This document shows, one piece after another, positions 8,676 through 16,818 of a stretch of DNA of 31,180 nt. Origin of the DNA: JABMRP01 sp964444795 (GTDB lineage Bacteria > Planctomycetota > Planctomycetia > Pirellulales > Thermoguttaceae); NCBI GenBank assembly GCA_964444795.1, contig CAYUIQ010000083.1, forward strand, positions 1 through 31,180, given 5' to 3'. The translations under genes and the position numbers were made by a program. Positions within the stretch are counted from its first letter, which is position 1, and the number at the start of each line of letters is the position of its first letter. The notes under the pieces are model-generated. The model searched no databases. It worked only from the letters and a program-made list of their open reading frames with translations, and had not been told where the DNA came from.

Positions 8676-9656
8676 CTACTCGTAGATGGGACAGAAGGTA
8701 TTGAAGGCTGCTTCACAGAACACGCCCGGATCGTTGTATCGACGGTTCTGATCGAGGCTGCTGATCGTTGCCATTTGGTCGGAGTCGAGCTCAAAATCAA
8801 AGATCGCCATGTTCTCGGCGAGCCGCTCCCGTTTCGACGTCTTTGGAATCACGGCCGTTCCCCGTTGCACACCCCATCGCAGCAGTACCTGAGCGGGTGT
8901 CTTTCCATGCGCGGCGGCGATCGCCTTGATTTCGGCTCGCTCCAGAAGCGTGTCAGAGCAGTCGGCCATCCCCAGTTCGTGATAGGACAGTGCCCCCAAT
9001 GGCGAAAACGCCGTGTAGGCGATATCCTGTTCGCGGCAGTATCGCAGCAACTTCTCCTGCGTCAGGTAAGGATGAGACTCTACTTGAAGCACCGCAGGTG
9101 GCTCCTTCGCATAGCTGAGCAAGTCGCGCAGCAAGGCCGTGCCAAAATTGCAGACGCCAATATGTTTGACCAAGCCGGCCTCTCGAAGGCCCTCCATCGC
9201 CGCCCAAGTCTCTGAAATGGGCACGCTGTCAAACGCCATCTTGGGCACGGCGCTGTCGGGGTCGTGCAACCATCCGGGTGGATAACGCTCCTCGATAGGA
9301 ACGTATGGCTGGGCGATAGGAAAGTGAATCAGATACAGGTCCAGGTAATCCAGTCTCAGATCTGACAGCGACTTCTTGCACGCAAGCCCCACGTGTTCCG
9401 GGCGATGATAGGTGTTCCAGAGCTTCGAGGTGATCCAAAGTTGCTCACGACGACACTTTCCGCTGGAAAATACTCGCCGCAAGCCGTCGCCAACTTCCCG
9501 TTCGTTCCCGTAGTCGCAAGCACAGTCGAAATGGCGATAACCCGCCAGGACGGCATCCTGGACCAATTGCGCACACGCTTCGTTGGGCGTCTTCCACATC
9601 CCCAGCCCGAGTGCTGGCAATGTTCCGCCGGTTCGTAGTCCAACATGAATCGTCAT
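8676..9656 (-). CDS. Aldo/keto reductase
   Basis: A 326-residue cytosolic NAD(P)H-dependent aldo/keto reductase with no signal peptide. The catalytic tetrad is visible as D44 and Y49 (HFDCACDYGNE), K78 (WITSKLW) and H111 (YLIHFP). The C-terminal IPKTSKRERLAEN is the phosphate-binding segment for the cofactor. Length and layout match xylose-reductase-type enzymes, which interconvert aldoses and alditols. In this setting it may process a sugar released by the surrounding secreted enzymes; that is inference. Codons remain in frame up to 9698, but MTIHVGLRTGG at 9656 is the natural family start. Its ribosome binding site is poor: GGAG lies 13 bases upstream, inside what looks like a frameshifted tail of the preceding gene. 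The start codon ATGA would overlap a TGA in another frame, as coupled genes in this genome do. Confidence 0.9.
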   Translation of the reverse strand: MTIHVGLRTGGTLPALGLGMWKTPNEACAQLVQDAVLAGYRHFDCACDYGNEREVGDGLRRVFSSGKCRREQLWITSKLWNTYHRPEHVGLACKKSLSDLRLDYLDLYLIHFPIAQPYVPIEERYPPGWLHDPDSAVPKMAFDSVPISETWAAMEGLREAGLVKHIGVCNFGTALLRDLLSYAKEPPAVLQVESHPYLTQEKLLRYCREQDIAYTAFSPLGALSYHELGMADCSDTLLERAEIKAIAAAHGKTPAQVLLRWGVQRGTAVIPKTSKRERLAENMAIFDFELDSDQMATISSLDQNRRYNDPGVFCEAAFNTFCPIYE

Positions 9657-9840
9657 GATTGAGGGCCGTCTCCACGCTGCGCGACAAAGCCTCGGCATCT
9701 TCCTCCGGAGCCGGTTCCGGTATCTCGACGCCGAGCGCCTTCAGCTTCCGTTTCAGTTCTTCGATTTGCCTCTCGCGCCGCCACTGCTCGCGCCACTTGC
9801 TCGTCTCTTCGTTGTCGGCCCGGCGTTGATCGCGGGAGGG
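9657..9840 (-). pseudogene. Out-of-frame coiled-coil tail, probably lost from the DUF5060 protein
   Basis: In a different minus-strand frame from the DUF5060 gene, positions 9840 down to about 9661 encode a continuous charged helix. It begins PSRDQRRADNEETSKWREQ and continues through RQIEELKRKLKALGVEIPEP to a Pro/Glu-rich end. It has regular Leu/Ile heptads and a coherent amino-acid composition, whereas the annotated frame here gives a Gly/Ser/Arg jumble. No start codon of its own is apparent. The best explanation is an insertion or deletion near 9840, either a real mutation or a sequencing error. The frame runs on without a stop into the aldo/keto reductase gene, so the original end cannot be placed. 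Confidence 0.55.
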
Positions 9841-11645
9841 TAGTTGCGGTTGGGATCAGCAGGTCGGACCAGAATTGCCCAGTCCTTGTCGATATCCTTC
9901 GGCGCGCGGCCCAAGGAGCAGACCGAACCGCCGTGAACCGCGCGAACCGTTCCCGTCAGCAGCGGTCCTCCGTGTCGCGGATCGTACCAATGCACCTCGA
10001 AGGTGCCCTCGGCATCCGCGAGATCCAGCTTGGCCGTGCCCCCGTTCTTGAGGTAGACCACGTAGATCAGCCCGGGCTTGCAGAGACAGTAGTCGCTGGG
10101 GCCCGGTGTTAGTTCGTCTTGGCAGGACATCTCCCAGACGGGGATTTCGTGCTTCTTGAAGAATTCCAAGGCAAAGCGGCAGTAATCCCACCAGCGGTCG
10201 CGGCTGCGGAAGTCTTCGAGGGTGAGGTCCGATTGGGCGTGCTGGTAGCCGAAGTACCACTCGTTGCCCCAGCCGCCGGCCATCAGCGTGCCCCAGAGGC
10301 CGTTCTTTCGGCCGTCCTCGTGCGAGTTGCCCGCGTCGCTGTCGGGGCGAAGCGCATGGGTGGCGTCGCCCGGCTCGTCACAAGCCACCGCCCAGGACTT
10401 GCCCGCCTCGGCCGACTTGTCCAGATAGGTCTTGACTCGCGAATGCACGTTGCCGAAGTCGGTCTTGTTGGTTTGCAGCGAGAAGCCGGTCAACTTCGAG
10501 CCTTTCCCCAGCAGATCGTAGTGATTGGCCCCATTGTGGATCACGATGAGGTGATGGTAGGGGTCGTGGTCGAAGAAGTACTGAGCCCAGGCCTTCTTCT
10601 GCGCCGTGCTGGCATTGTTGATCTCCTCGCCCAAGTTCCAGTTCAGCGCCAGATGGTGGCCGAAGCGGGCGATCAACTCGCGATAGTAGAGCTTTCTTTG
10701 GGGGCCCAAGTCGCCGCCGTCCAGGAGCAACTCGTTCTCGGTCTCCAGGGTCTTGAAGTGGACGAACATACCCATCCGGTCGGCGTGCTCCAGGACAACC
10801 TCCCACTGGTCCAGCCGCGAGACGTCCATCCGGTACCGCTCGTCGTAATCCAGGTAGGGGAAGACGTTCTTGTCGTCTCCCTGGATGTTCAGAGGCAGGA
10901 AGGAGAAGGCGTTCATCCCTTCGCTGGCCAGGTAGTTGATGGCCCCGATCAGGCCCTTGCCCTTACCGTCCTTCCAGGTGGGATCACCCGGTTTCCAGTC
11001 CCGCACGTGGGCGCTGAAGCTCTTGATGCGATGGTCGCTTTGTCCGTCGTTCTTGAAGTCGCCGTCGAAGTCCTGGTAGGCGAAAAGGTTCTCCGGTGCA
11101 TCGGCGCCCTGCTTCAAAAAATACTCGCCCGTCTCGGCAAACCGCGGATAGCGCCCGCCGACGTATTGCAGGCGGCCCTTACCGCGATGGTCGCGGCCGG
11201 TCTTGTCGGTCTCCTGAATCTCGAACGATCCTTTTGCCCCATCGCAGTAACCGGCACTCTCGCCGCCTTCCCCGGCGGCGACGTTGGGACCTCGCTTGAA
11301 ACGGACCTCGTAGGTCCACCGGCCCCGCTTGTCGGGGCCGAAGTGGACTCGCCAGACGTTGCCGGAGGTTGCACTCGTGTTGGCGGCGTTGCCGTCGGCA
11401 GCGTAGTAGCCCGGCACGACGTAGGTCGACGAACCGTTGCGGAACGTCACGTCCAAGCGGTGGTCGGTGAAAGGGTTAGGCGTGGCCGTTTCACTGGTCT
11501 GGGGTCCTGCGAAATCGATCGTCACTTTGTGCCACTTCTTCAACTCCCCCGTCACCTTTCCGGCTTCGACGGCGCCGGCGACCGGGACGGCCCACGGCAA
11601 CAGAAGCAGTACGGCGGTGATCGACCAACTCAGGTTGCGTCTCAT
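9753..11645 (-). CDS. Secreted DUF5060 glycoside-hydrolase-like protein, C-terminus probably frameshifted
   Basis: A 630-residue exported protein. A signal peptide ends around VPVAGA. A DUF5060-type N-terminal beta domain starts near residue 37 (KKWHKVTIDFAGPQTSE). A TIM-barrel-like central part runs roughly from 160 to 520. A C-terminal beta domain from about 535 to 610 resembles the putative collagen-binding domain often paired with DUF5060. NWNLGEE (337-341) and VACDEPGD (near 423-424) look like the acid/base and nucleophile strands of clan-A glycosidases, so glycan hydrolysis is likely but unproven. The ATG at 11645 was chosen because AAGGA precedes it by nine bases; starts at 11654 and 11702 are less likely. 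The last ~20 residues are Arg/Gly/Ser-rich. The overlapping frame reads as a charged helix that continues past the stop, so the annotated end is probably created by an indel (see finding). Confidence 0.85.
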   Translation of the reverse strand: MRRNLSWSITAVLLLLPWAVPVAGAVEAGKVTGELKKWHKVTIDFAGPQTSETATPNPFTDHRLDVTFRNGSSTYVVPGYYAADGNAANTSATSGNVWRVHFGPDKRGRWTYEVRFKRGPNVAAGEGGESAGYCDGAKGSFEIQETDKTGRDHRGKGRLQYVGGRYPRFAETGEYFLKQGADAPENLFAYQDFDGDFKNDGQSDHRIKSFSAHVRDWKPGDPTWKDGKGKGLIGAINYLASEGMNAFSFLPLNIQGDDKNVFPYLDYDERYRMDVSRLDQWEVVLEHADRMGMFVHFKTLETENELLLDGGDLGPQRKLYYRELIARFGHHLALNWNLGEEINNASTAQKKAWAQYFFDHDPYHHLIVIHNGANHYDLLGKGSKLTGFSLQTNKTDFGNVHSRVKTYLDKSAEAGKSWAVACDEPGDATHALRPDSDAGNSHEDGRKNGLWGTLMAGGWGNEWYFGYQHAQSDLTLEDFRSRDRWWDYCRFALEFFKKHEIPVWEMSCQDELTPGPSDYCLCKPGLIYVVYLKNGGTAKLDLADAEGTFEVHWYDPRHGGPLLTGTVRAVHGGSVCSLGRAPKDIDKDWAILVRPADPNRNYPPAINAGPTTKRRASGASSGGARGKSKN

Positions 11646-11976
11646 GGCAATCATTCCTTTGGCTTGGAAGTTGTGTGTTTCAGGAAATCGGAACATTTCC
11701 AATCGTCACTTATACCGCAATCGGCTGGCGTGTGCATGAATTTCGAACCATACCCACCGGAGAAGTCTATCGCCATCCGGTCACGACGCCCGGCGTGTTT
11801 GCCACGGTTGCCCGGGGCGTGAAATGATTGTCTCCGGGAGATACCTCATTGACGAGGTCCACGGAGCGTAACGCGCGAGCGTGCCTTGGCCCGTGTTGAA
11901 GTAGATGGACACAGTGTTTTCCGGAAGCCAAGCCTTTTGGCGCACTCGGGCAGAGCCAACCGGCTCCGACGAAGCT
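11646..11976. other. Intergenic region with no supported gene
   Basis: This 331-bp gap separates the TlpA-like gene from the DUF5060 gene. On the minus strand two frames stay open side by side. One contains NTGQGTLARYAPWTSSMRY. The other runs from about 11950 to a TAG at 11767 and ends VANTPGVVTGWR. Neither has a convincing start or ribosome binding site, and I recognise neither. It may be a gene relic or leader sequence. No clear terminator or promoter was found. Confidence 0.4.
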
Positions 11977-13209
11977 TTACTGCTCGTCGCCGTTGGCCGG
12001 GTCGTTTTTCGCTGGAGCACTCGAATCACCCAACTGGAGGGCTTTTTCGGCTTCGTACTTCTCCAGCGTGATATGGATGACCCGATTGCCCTGACTGTGC
12101 TCGACCGCCTTCTTCTGCCACTCGATGGCTTCGTCGAGTTGTCCCATTTCGTAATGCACGCGGGCGAGCGTATCGAGGGTTTCCGCGTCCTTGTCTTCTC
12201 GGAGTTCCGAAGCCCGTTGTGCAGCCTTGAGAGCGAGGTCCAGATCGCGCTCTCCCTCGCTTTTCGCGATGCCCCAGGCGATTTGGTTGAGGATCTGCGG
12301 GGAGTCCCATGCCTGTTCGACCATCTCGGCCTGGAGTTTTGACGCTTCCTCAGTCCGCCCGGCCCGCTGGAGGACGGACAACCGCATGCCAGTCAGTTGG
12401 GGCGACTTGCCGGATTCCTCTTCCAACTGATCGAGCATGCCCAGTGCATCGTCCCACTCCTGGGCACGGAGCTTGGCGCTCAGTTCTCGTGAGAGTTGCT
12501 TCAGTTTCCGTTGTTTCTCGAACTGCGCAATGGCCGCCTGGCGATCCCAGTCGCCCGCCGTAATCTTCGCCAGCGGCTCGTCCATGCTCATGGGGTGCCC
12601 AATCCATTCCACGACCGCGTCTCTTCCGACAATGAAGGCCGTGGGGATGCCGGACTGCTGCGCGGCTTTCATGTACGCTTCGTTGGTGGTGGCCCCGGCA
12701 TCGATCGCCAGGCGGTACTGGACGACTTCCGCCCACGTCTTGCCCGGCGACTGTTCCTTGGCGAGGAATTCCGTCACGGTGGCCTCATCCTCCCGGGTCA
12801 TGCCCACGAATTTCACGTCGTCGCCATATTCCTGCTGAAGCTGACTGAGGTGGGGCATGCTCGTGCGACAGGGCGGGCACCAGGTCGCCCAGAATTCGAC
12901 GACATACACTTGACCAGGATTGAAACCGTCGATCGATTCCCCGTGGACCCACTTGGCCACCGACAAAGGTGGAGCGGGGGAACCGATCCCGAGTCGGCCG
13001 GGAGAAACGACTTCGGGTGGGGTGGGAGAAACGACTTCGGGTGGGGCGGAATCGACGGTCTTGTCCAGATTTGGCTGGGGAGTGGTCGCGGCTTTCGGGG
13101 AGTCGCCGGTGGTTGAGCCGGTTGGCGAGGAACCCCCACAGCCCAAAGTCACCGCGACCATGAGTGCCAGAACGCACGTCAGGACTCGCCGTTTCACGAT
13201 CAAAGCCAT
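11977..13209 (-). CDS. TlpA-like thioredoxin-fold lipoprotein with C-terminal TPR-like region
   Basis: A 410-residue envelope protein. The lipobox TLGC places the lipidated cysteine at C24. A Ser/Thr/Pro-rich linker follows (25-75) and contains PPEVVSP twice. A TlpA/ResA-type thioredoxin domain comes next, with VEFWATWCPPC (C111, C114) as the redox pair and GIPTAFIVG as the cis-proline strand. Residues 270-390 are helical and TPR-like (AKLRAQEWDDALGMLDQLEE, then YEMGQLDEAIEWQKKAVEH). It would act as a membrane-anchored thiol-disulfide oxidoreductase facing the periplasm, with a protein-interaction tail. The ATG at 13209 is strongly supported by AAGGAG seven bases upstream. It is flanked by gaps of more than 300 bp, so it is probably its own transcription unit. 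The redox partner is unknown. Confidence 0.9.
   Translation of the reverse strand: MALIVKRRVLTCVLALMVAVTLGCGGSSPTGSTTGDSPKAATTPQPNLDKTVDSAPPEVVSPTPPEVVSPGRLGIGSPAPPLSVAKWVHGESIDGFNPGQVYVVEFWATWCPPCRTSMPHLSQLQQEYGDDVKFVGMTREDEATVTEFLAKEQSPGKTWAEVVQYRLAIDAGATTNEAYMKAAQQSGIPTAFIVGRDAVVEWIGHPMSMDEPLAKITAGDWDRQAAIAQFEKQRKLKQLSRELSAKLRAQEWDDALGMLDQLEEESGKSPQLTGMRLSVLQRAGRTEEASKLQAEMVEQAWDSPQILNQIAWGIAKSEGERDLDLALKAAQRASELREDKDAETLDTLARVHYEMGQLDEAIEWQKKAVEHSQGNRVIHITLEKYEAEKALQLGDSSAPAKNDPANGDEQ
13000..13046 (-). repeat. Two-copy 24-bp in-frame tandem repeat in the lipoprotein linker
   Basis: Two 23-base identical copies (13000-13022 and 13024-13046) are separated by one base, giving a 24-bp period. 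Each encodes the octapeptide unit PPEVVSP plus T or G in the linker between the lipid anchor and thioredoxin domain. Because the period is a multiple of three, copy-number change would alter only linker length. Confidence 0.85.
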
Positions 13210-13546
13210 GATAAAACTCCTTGTTTCCGTCAAGTGAAAGTGTTAGCCGTCGGTTGAACTCGTACTCACACATTTCTCTGCGGGCAGGAATTGTCTCATG
13301 ACCGTGCCCTCGGATAGGTGGGTGGAAGCAATATACCGGTTAGTGTAGCAGGGCCTCGACGTCACGCAAGTAGGCCGTCCCGAGCAAGGACCCTTCGCAA
13401 GTGGACTTGCGCTCGCAACTCTCCTGTTTCTGCCTGAGAGGCACCCACTACGTTGCCTTGATCGTCAATATCCCCCCCACGGAAATGCATGGTCGTGAAA
13501 AGGCCGGTTGAGGTGGTTTATAGTGCATCCTCTTGCTTTCGTTCGT
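13210..13546. other. Intergenic region with two small hairpins, no gene seen
   Basis: This 337-bp gap lies downstream of the exporter operon and upstream of the TlpA-like gene. It holds a perfect inverted repeat, CGCAAGT/ACTTGCG (13396-13402 and 13405-13411), and a CTCTC/GAGAG stem (13419-13423 and 13436-13440). Neither is followed by a good T-run on the minus strand, so a terminator role is possible but not shown. On the minus strand roughly 35 codons ending in TAA near 13343 are open without a start. A weak resemblance to the CTCTCAGG end of glycine riboswitches was checked and not supported. Confidence 0.35.
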
Positions 13547-14764
13547 TTACTCCGATCTCAGCGCCTCGATCGGTTCCAATGCCGCGGCCCGAACGGCGGG
13601 ATAAAGGCCAAAGGCCACACCGAGCGAGACGGAAAACAGGAAACTGACGGCTGTGGAGGGCCATGAGACGACGGTGTCCCAGTAGCCTAAGGCGGCGACG
13701 ATCCAGGCGGCGCCGACGCCGACCGCCACGCCGACTAAGCCCCCTAGCCCGGCAAGCATCCCCGACTCCAAAAGGAACTGGTTTCGGATGTCGCACCGGC
13801 GAGCGCCGATAGCCCGGCGGAGGCCGATTTCGCCGGTACGTTCGCGCACGGAAATCAGCATCACGGCGAGGATGCCCACGCCTCCGACGACGAGCGAGAT
13901 CCCTGAAACGCTGCCGATCAGAAGCGTCATCGACTGGGCCGTCTCGCGCTCGGTTTCCAGCAGCACGGCCTGGTTCTGGATCGTGAAATCATCCGGGGCG
14001 TCTCCCAGCCGGTGCCGCTGTCGCAACAGTTCTCGGATCTCGGTTTCCGCCTTGTCGAGCATGTCGCTCGATTTAGCTTGAACGTAGACGGTTCGGATGT
14101 AGTCGACGTTCATCAGCCGCCGCATGGCCGTCTCCAACGGGACGATTACCAGATCATCCTGATCCTGACCGTTGGCATCAACTCCTTTCGATTCCGTCAC
14201 TCCGATTACCTCGAAGGGAACCCGACCGATCCGGAACGTGAGGCCGACGGGATCGGTTCCGAGAAAGAGATTCTCGACCACGGTCGGGCCAAGGACGGCG
14301 ACTCGACGCCGGCCGCGGCATTCGTCCTGATCGAAAATGCGACCGGAATCGACGGCGATGTTTCGGATGTGAAAACCTTCCGGTGTGATGCCGAGGACGG
14401 TCGTGTTGGCGTTTTCCGATTCCCACCGGATGGCCAGCTTCTTGTCGATCGCCGGCGCTGCCAAGGCAACGGAGGGACATTCCGCTTGTACGGCGTCGGC
14501 GTCTTCCGCCACGAGCGTGGTCACGGTGCTCATCTGTCTCTGACGCCCGGCGATAATCTTTGTTTGACCGGCACTGACCGTGATCAGGTTCGTTCCCATT
14601 TGGCGGATGCGGTCGAGAATCTGTTTTTCGGCGCCTTTGCCGGCCGAGACCATGAGGATCACGGCGGCAACTCCCACGACGATGCCCAGAACGCTCAGCA
14701 ACGTCCGCAGCTTGTGGGCCGCCAGGATCTCGATGGAAAGGAAAAGGCTCTTGGAAAACTTCAT
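13547..14764 (-). CDS. MacB-type ABC transporter permease (second permease)
   Basis: A 405-residue inner-membrane permease. An N-terminal transmembrane helix (LRTLLSVLGIVVGVAAVILM, about 20-40) precedes a large periplasmic MacB_PCD-like domain. A C-terminal FtsX domain has three helices and contains ISVRERTGEIGLRRAIGARR, the coupling-helix signature of this family. MacB-type permeases do not move substrate across the inner membrane. They transmit ATP-driven motion to push periplasmic substrates through an adaptor and outer-membrane duct. The ATG at 14764 overlaps the preceding permease's stop by four bases (ATGA), showing translational coupling. Frame-compatible codons further upstream are inside the other permease and were discarded. 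This is the last gene of the operon. It is a paralogue of the gene at 14761-15972, so the two may form a heterodimer. Confidence 0.9.
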   Translation of the reverse strand: MKFSKSLFLSIEILAAHKLRTLLSVLGIVVGVAAVILMVSAGKGAEKQILDRIRQMGTNLITVSAGQTKIIAGRQRQMSTVTTLVAEDADAVQAECPSVALAAPAIDKKLAIRWESENANTTVLGITPEGFHIRNIAVDSGRIFDQDECRGRRRVAVLGPTVVENLFLGTDPVGLTFRIGRVPFEVIGVTESKGVDANGQDQDDLVIVPLETAMRRLMNVDYIRTVYVQAKSSDMLDKAETEIRELLRQRHRLGDAPDDFTIQNQAVLLETERETAQSMTLLIGSVSGISLVVGGVGILAVMLISVRERTGEIGLRRAIGARRCDIRNQFLLESGMLAGLGGLVGVAVGVGAAWIVAALGYWDTVVSWPSTAVSFLFSVSLGVAFGLYPAVRAAALEPIEALRSE

Positions 14765-15972
14765 CGCAACGCTTCCACCGGGCGCAGTTTTGCCGCGCGC
14801 CGAGCCGGCTGCACGCCGAAAAACGTCCCGACCAAGAGGGCAAACCCCATCGCAAGCGCGAAGGGTTCCCACGAGATGACCGCCGGCATGGGAGTCAGCT
14901 TGCCGAGCGCCAGCGCCACGGCCCCACCCAGGGCACTTCCCAGGAGCATTCCCAAGAATGTTACGCTCAGGGATTCGGTGAGGAACTGTGCGAAAATATC
15001 CCGGCGCGTTGCCCCGACCGCCCGGCGCAGCCCGATCTCTTTCGTTCGTTCGGCCACCGAGATTAGCAGGATATTCATCAGGACGACTCCACCGACCAAC
15101 AGGCTCAATCCAGCCAGCGCCATCAAGAGAATCGAGAGGGTGCGGGAGGTGCCCCGTGCCATTTCGGCGATAATCAGCGGCGAAATCACACGGAAGTCGT
15201 CTTCCAGGGCGGGCGTGATATGGTGACGCTGGCGGATGAGACGCTCGATCTGGTCTGTCTGTTGCTCCATGAGCGAGGCATCTTCGGTCACAATACGGAT
15301 GGCGCCAACGTGATCCACGTTCATGACGCGGCGCATGGCCGTCGTGATGGGGATGACAATGCGATTATCAAAATCCCCGCCGGCGCCGCCGGCCGCGCCG
15401 CGATGCTTAAGGACTCCCTTGACCGTGAGGCTGACTTTGTTGATGTAGAGGCTTTTCCCGATCGGGTCGCCGCCGCCGAAGAGGTCGCGTTTCACCGAGC
15501 TGCCGATGACGCAGGTGCGGCTCATGGTCGCCACGTCTTCATCCGTGATCTCCTCTCCCTCGGTGGCGTACCAGTTCCACGCGTCGTGCCACTCGGGCTC
15601 GACTCCCCAGACAACGGTCTGAATTTGATTGGCCTCGTGCTTCAGGTTCACGTCGAACTGCCAGGCCTGGGGAGTCACGAGTTCAAGGCCGGAGACCTGA
15701 TCGCGAATCGCCTGGGCATCGGCCAGGGTGAGGGTGGTAATACTTGTATCCGGTGGCGGCAGGGCCCTGCCGCCGCCGGCGATGAGCATCATCGCGCGAG
15801 GGCCGAAGTTTTCCACCCTCTTCTTGACCTTCTTCTCCGTACCCTTGCCGATGGCCATGATAACCGTCAGCGCGGCAATGCCGACGATGGTGCCGGCCAT
15901 CATAAAGAACGTTCGCAGTTTATTGGCTGCCAGCGAGTTGATGCCTTCACCGGCGATGCGCAGCAATCTCAT
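14761..15972 (-). CDS. MacB-type ABC transporter permease (first permease)
   Basis: A 403-residue permease with the same plan as its downstream neighbour. An N-terminal helix (KLRTFFMMAGTIVGIAALTV) is followed by a periplasmic domain with LIAGGGRALPPPDTS. The C-terminal FtsX part contains LMALAGLSLLVGGVVLMNIL and AERTKEIGLRRAVGATRRD. The start ATG at 15972 overlaps the stop of the ABC ATPase by four bases, and its own stop overlaps the next permease the same way. ATPase and both permeases are therefore translationally coupled and probably made in fixed ratio. Two different permease genes instead of one MacB polypeptide is common outside Proteobacteria, where the ATPase is also separate. Exported substrate unknown. 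Confidence 0.9.
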   Translation of the reverse strand: MRLLRIAGEGINSLAANKLRTFFMMAGTIVGIAALTVIMAIGKGTEKKVKKRVENFGPRAMMLIAGGGRALPPPDTSITTLTLADAQAIRDQVSGLELVTPQAWQFDVNLKHEANQIQTVVWGVEPEWHDAWNWYATEGEEITDEDVATMSRTCVIGSSVKRDLFGGGDPIGKSLYINKVSLTVKGVLKHRGAAGGAGGDFDNRIVIPITTAMRRVMNVDHVGAIRIVTEDASLMEQQTDQIERLIRQRHHITPALEDDFRVISPLIIAEMARGTSRTLSILLMALAGLSLLVGGVVLMNILLISVAERTKEIGLRRAVGATRRDIFAQFLTESLSVTFLGMLLGSALGGAVALALGKLTPMPAVISWEPFALAMGFALLVGTFFGVQPARRAAKLRPVEALR

Positions 15973-16706
15973 GATACCTCCTCCTCGGCTGGGGCCAGGG
16001 CTGCGAGTTCCGCCTCCGCATCCCGTGGCTGTTTGATGATCTCATCTTCGGCGATGCGGCCGTCGTCGAGCACGATCACCCGGTCGGCGTGCTCCGCCAC
16101 GTCGCGGTCGTGCGTGACTATAATGATGGTCCTGCCGTCGCGATGCAGACGCTGAAAGACGGCCATGACCTCGGTGCCGCTCCGGCTGTCGAGATTGCCC
16201 GTGGGCTCATCGGCCAAGAGGATGAAAGGATTCGTGATCAAAGCTCGGGCGATGGCGACTCGCTGTTGCTGTCCGCCCGATAGTTGGTTGGGCCGGTATT
16301 CAACGCGATCCGAGAGCCCGACCATGGCCAACAGGCTTTCGCCCAATTCCTCGGCGTCTTCCGGGTAATCGCTCGCGTAAATGAGCGGCAAGAGCACGTT
16401 CTTCAGCGACGTCGTCCGCCCGAGTAAATGGAACTGCTGAAAGACGAAGCCGATCTTGTGGTTCCTTAAGTGTGACAGCCCGTCGTCGTCAAGATTGACC
16501 ATGTCGACCCCGTCGAGATCGTAGTGTCCCGCGGTCGGCTTGTCGAGGCAGCCGAGGATGTTCATCAGGGTCGACTTGCCCGTACCCGAAGACCCCATGA
16601 TGGCCACGTACTCGCCGGGATGGATTTCAAACGAGATCTCCTTAAGCACGTGCGTCGCCACGTCGCCGGTCAGATAGGTCTTGTCGATTCCTTCCAATTG
16701 GATCAT
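15969..16706 (-). CDS. ABC transporter ATP-binding protein (MacB/LolD type)
   Basis: A 245-residue ATPase that powers the two MacB-type permeases downstream. Walker A is G38-SSGTGKST. The Q-loop is FVFQQFHLL (about 88-94). The signature LSGGQQQR starts at 142. Walker B is ILLADEPTGNLD (162 onward), and the switch His lies in IIIVTHD. The QQFHLL and ADEPTGNLD forms are typical of the MacB/LolD/FtsE group. The ATG at 16706 follows an AGAGGTG-type ribosome binding site. Frame-compatible codons to 16919 cross a palindromic element and the end of the adaptor gene, so they were rejected. The last ~20 residues (AEAELAALAPAEEEVS) are acidic and Ala-rich. It is separated from the upstream adaptor gene by 112 bp that hold the palindrome, the only large internal gap between export genes here. 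Confidence 0.95.
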   Translation of the reverse strand: MIQLEGIDKTYLTGDVATHVLKEISFEIHPGEYVAIMGSSGTGKSTLMNILGCLDKPTAGHYDLDGVDMVNLDDDGLSHLRNHKIGFVFQQFHLLGRTTSLKNVLLPLIYASDYPEDAEELGESLLAMVGLSDRVEYRPNQLSGGQQQRVAIARALITNPFILLADEPTGNLDSRSGTEVMAVFQRLHRDGRTIIIVTHDRDVAEHADRVIVLDDGRIAEDEIIKQPRDAEAELAALAPAEEEVS

Positions 16707-16737
16707 TTGCACACCTCTTCTAGGATTGCGGCTCGCG

Positions 16738-16813
16738 GAAAAAGGGGACAGGACCCTTTTGTGCGAAGCACCCTTCGGGCCGTTCCGGCAAAGGGGTCCT
16801 GTCCCCCTTTTTC
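16738..16813. repeat. REP-like palindrome inside the exporter operon
   Basis: Left arm 16738-16759 (GAAAAAGGGGACAGGACCC plus TTT) and right arm 16790-16813 are inverted copies that pair over 22 bases with two single-base bulges. The 30-base loop contains a smaller CGAAG/CTTCG hairpin. The core GGGGACAGGACCC resembles short palindromes scattered through many genomes and linked to REP-associated tyrosine transposases (RAYT/TnpA-REP). It fills most of the gap between the adaptor and ATPase genes. As RNA it would form a very stable stem that could stall transcription or protect transcript ends. No second copy was seen in the window. Confidence 0.85.
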
Positions 16814-16818
16814 TTCCT

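Noticed and set aside
10119..11822. Plus-strand open frame of 567 codons opposite the DUF5060 gene
   Set aside because: Composition is Val/Leu/Gly-biased shadow sequence with no domain, and the minus strand has a clear signal peptide and domains.
13380..13460. Possible glycine riboswitch
   Set aside because: The minus strand has CTCTCAGGCAGAAA, but the required upstream GGAGAG and CCGAAGG core elements are not in the correct order or spacing, and no glycine gene follows.
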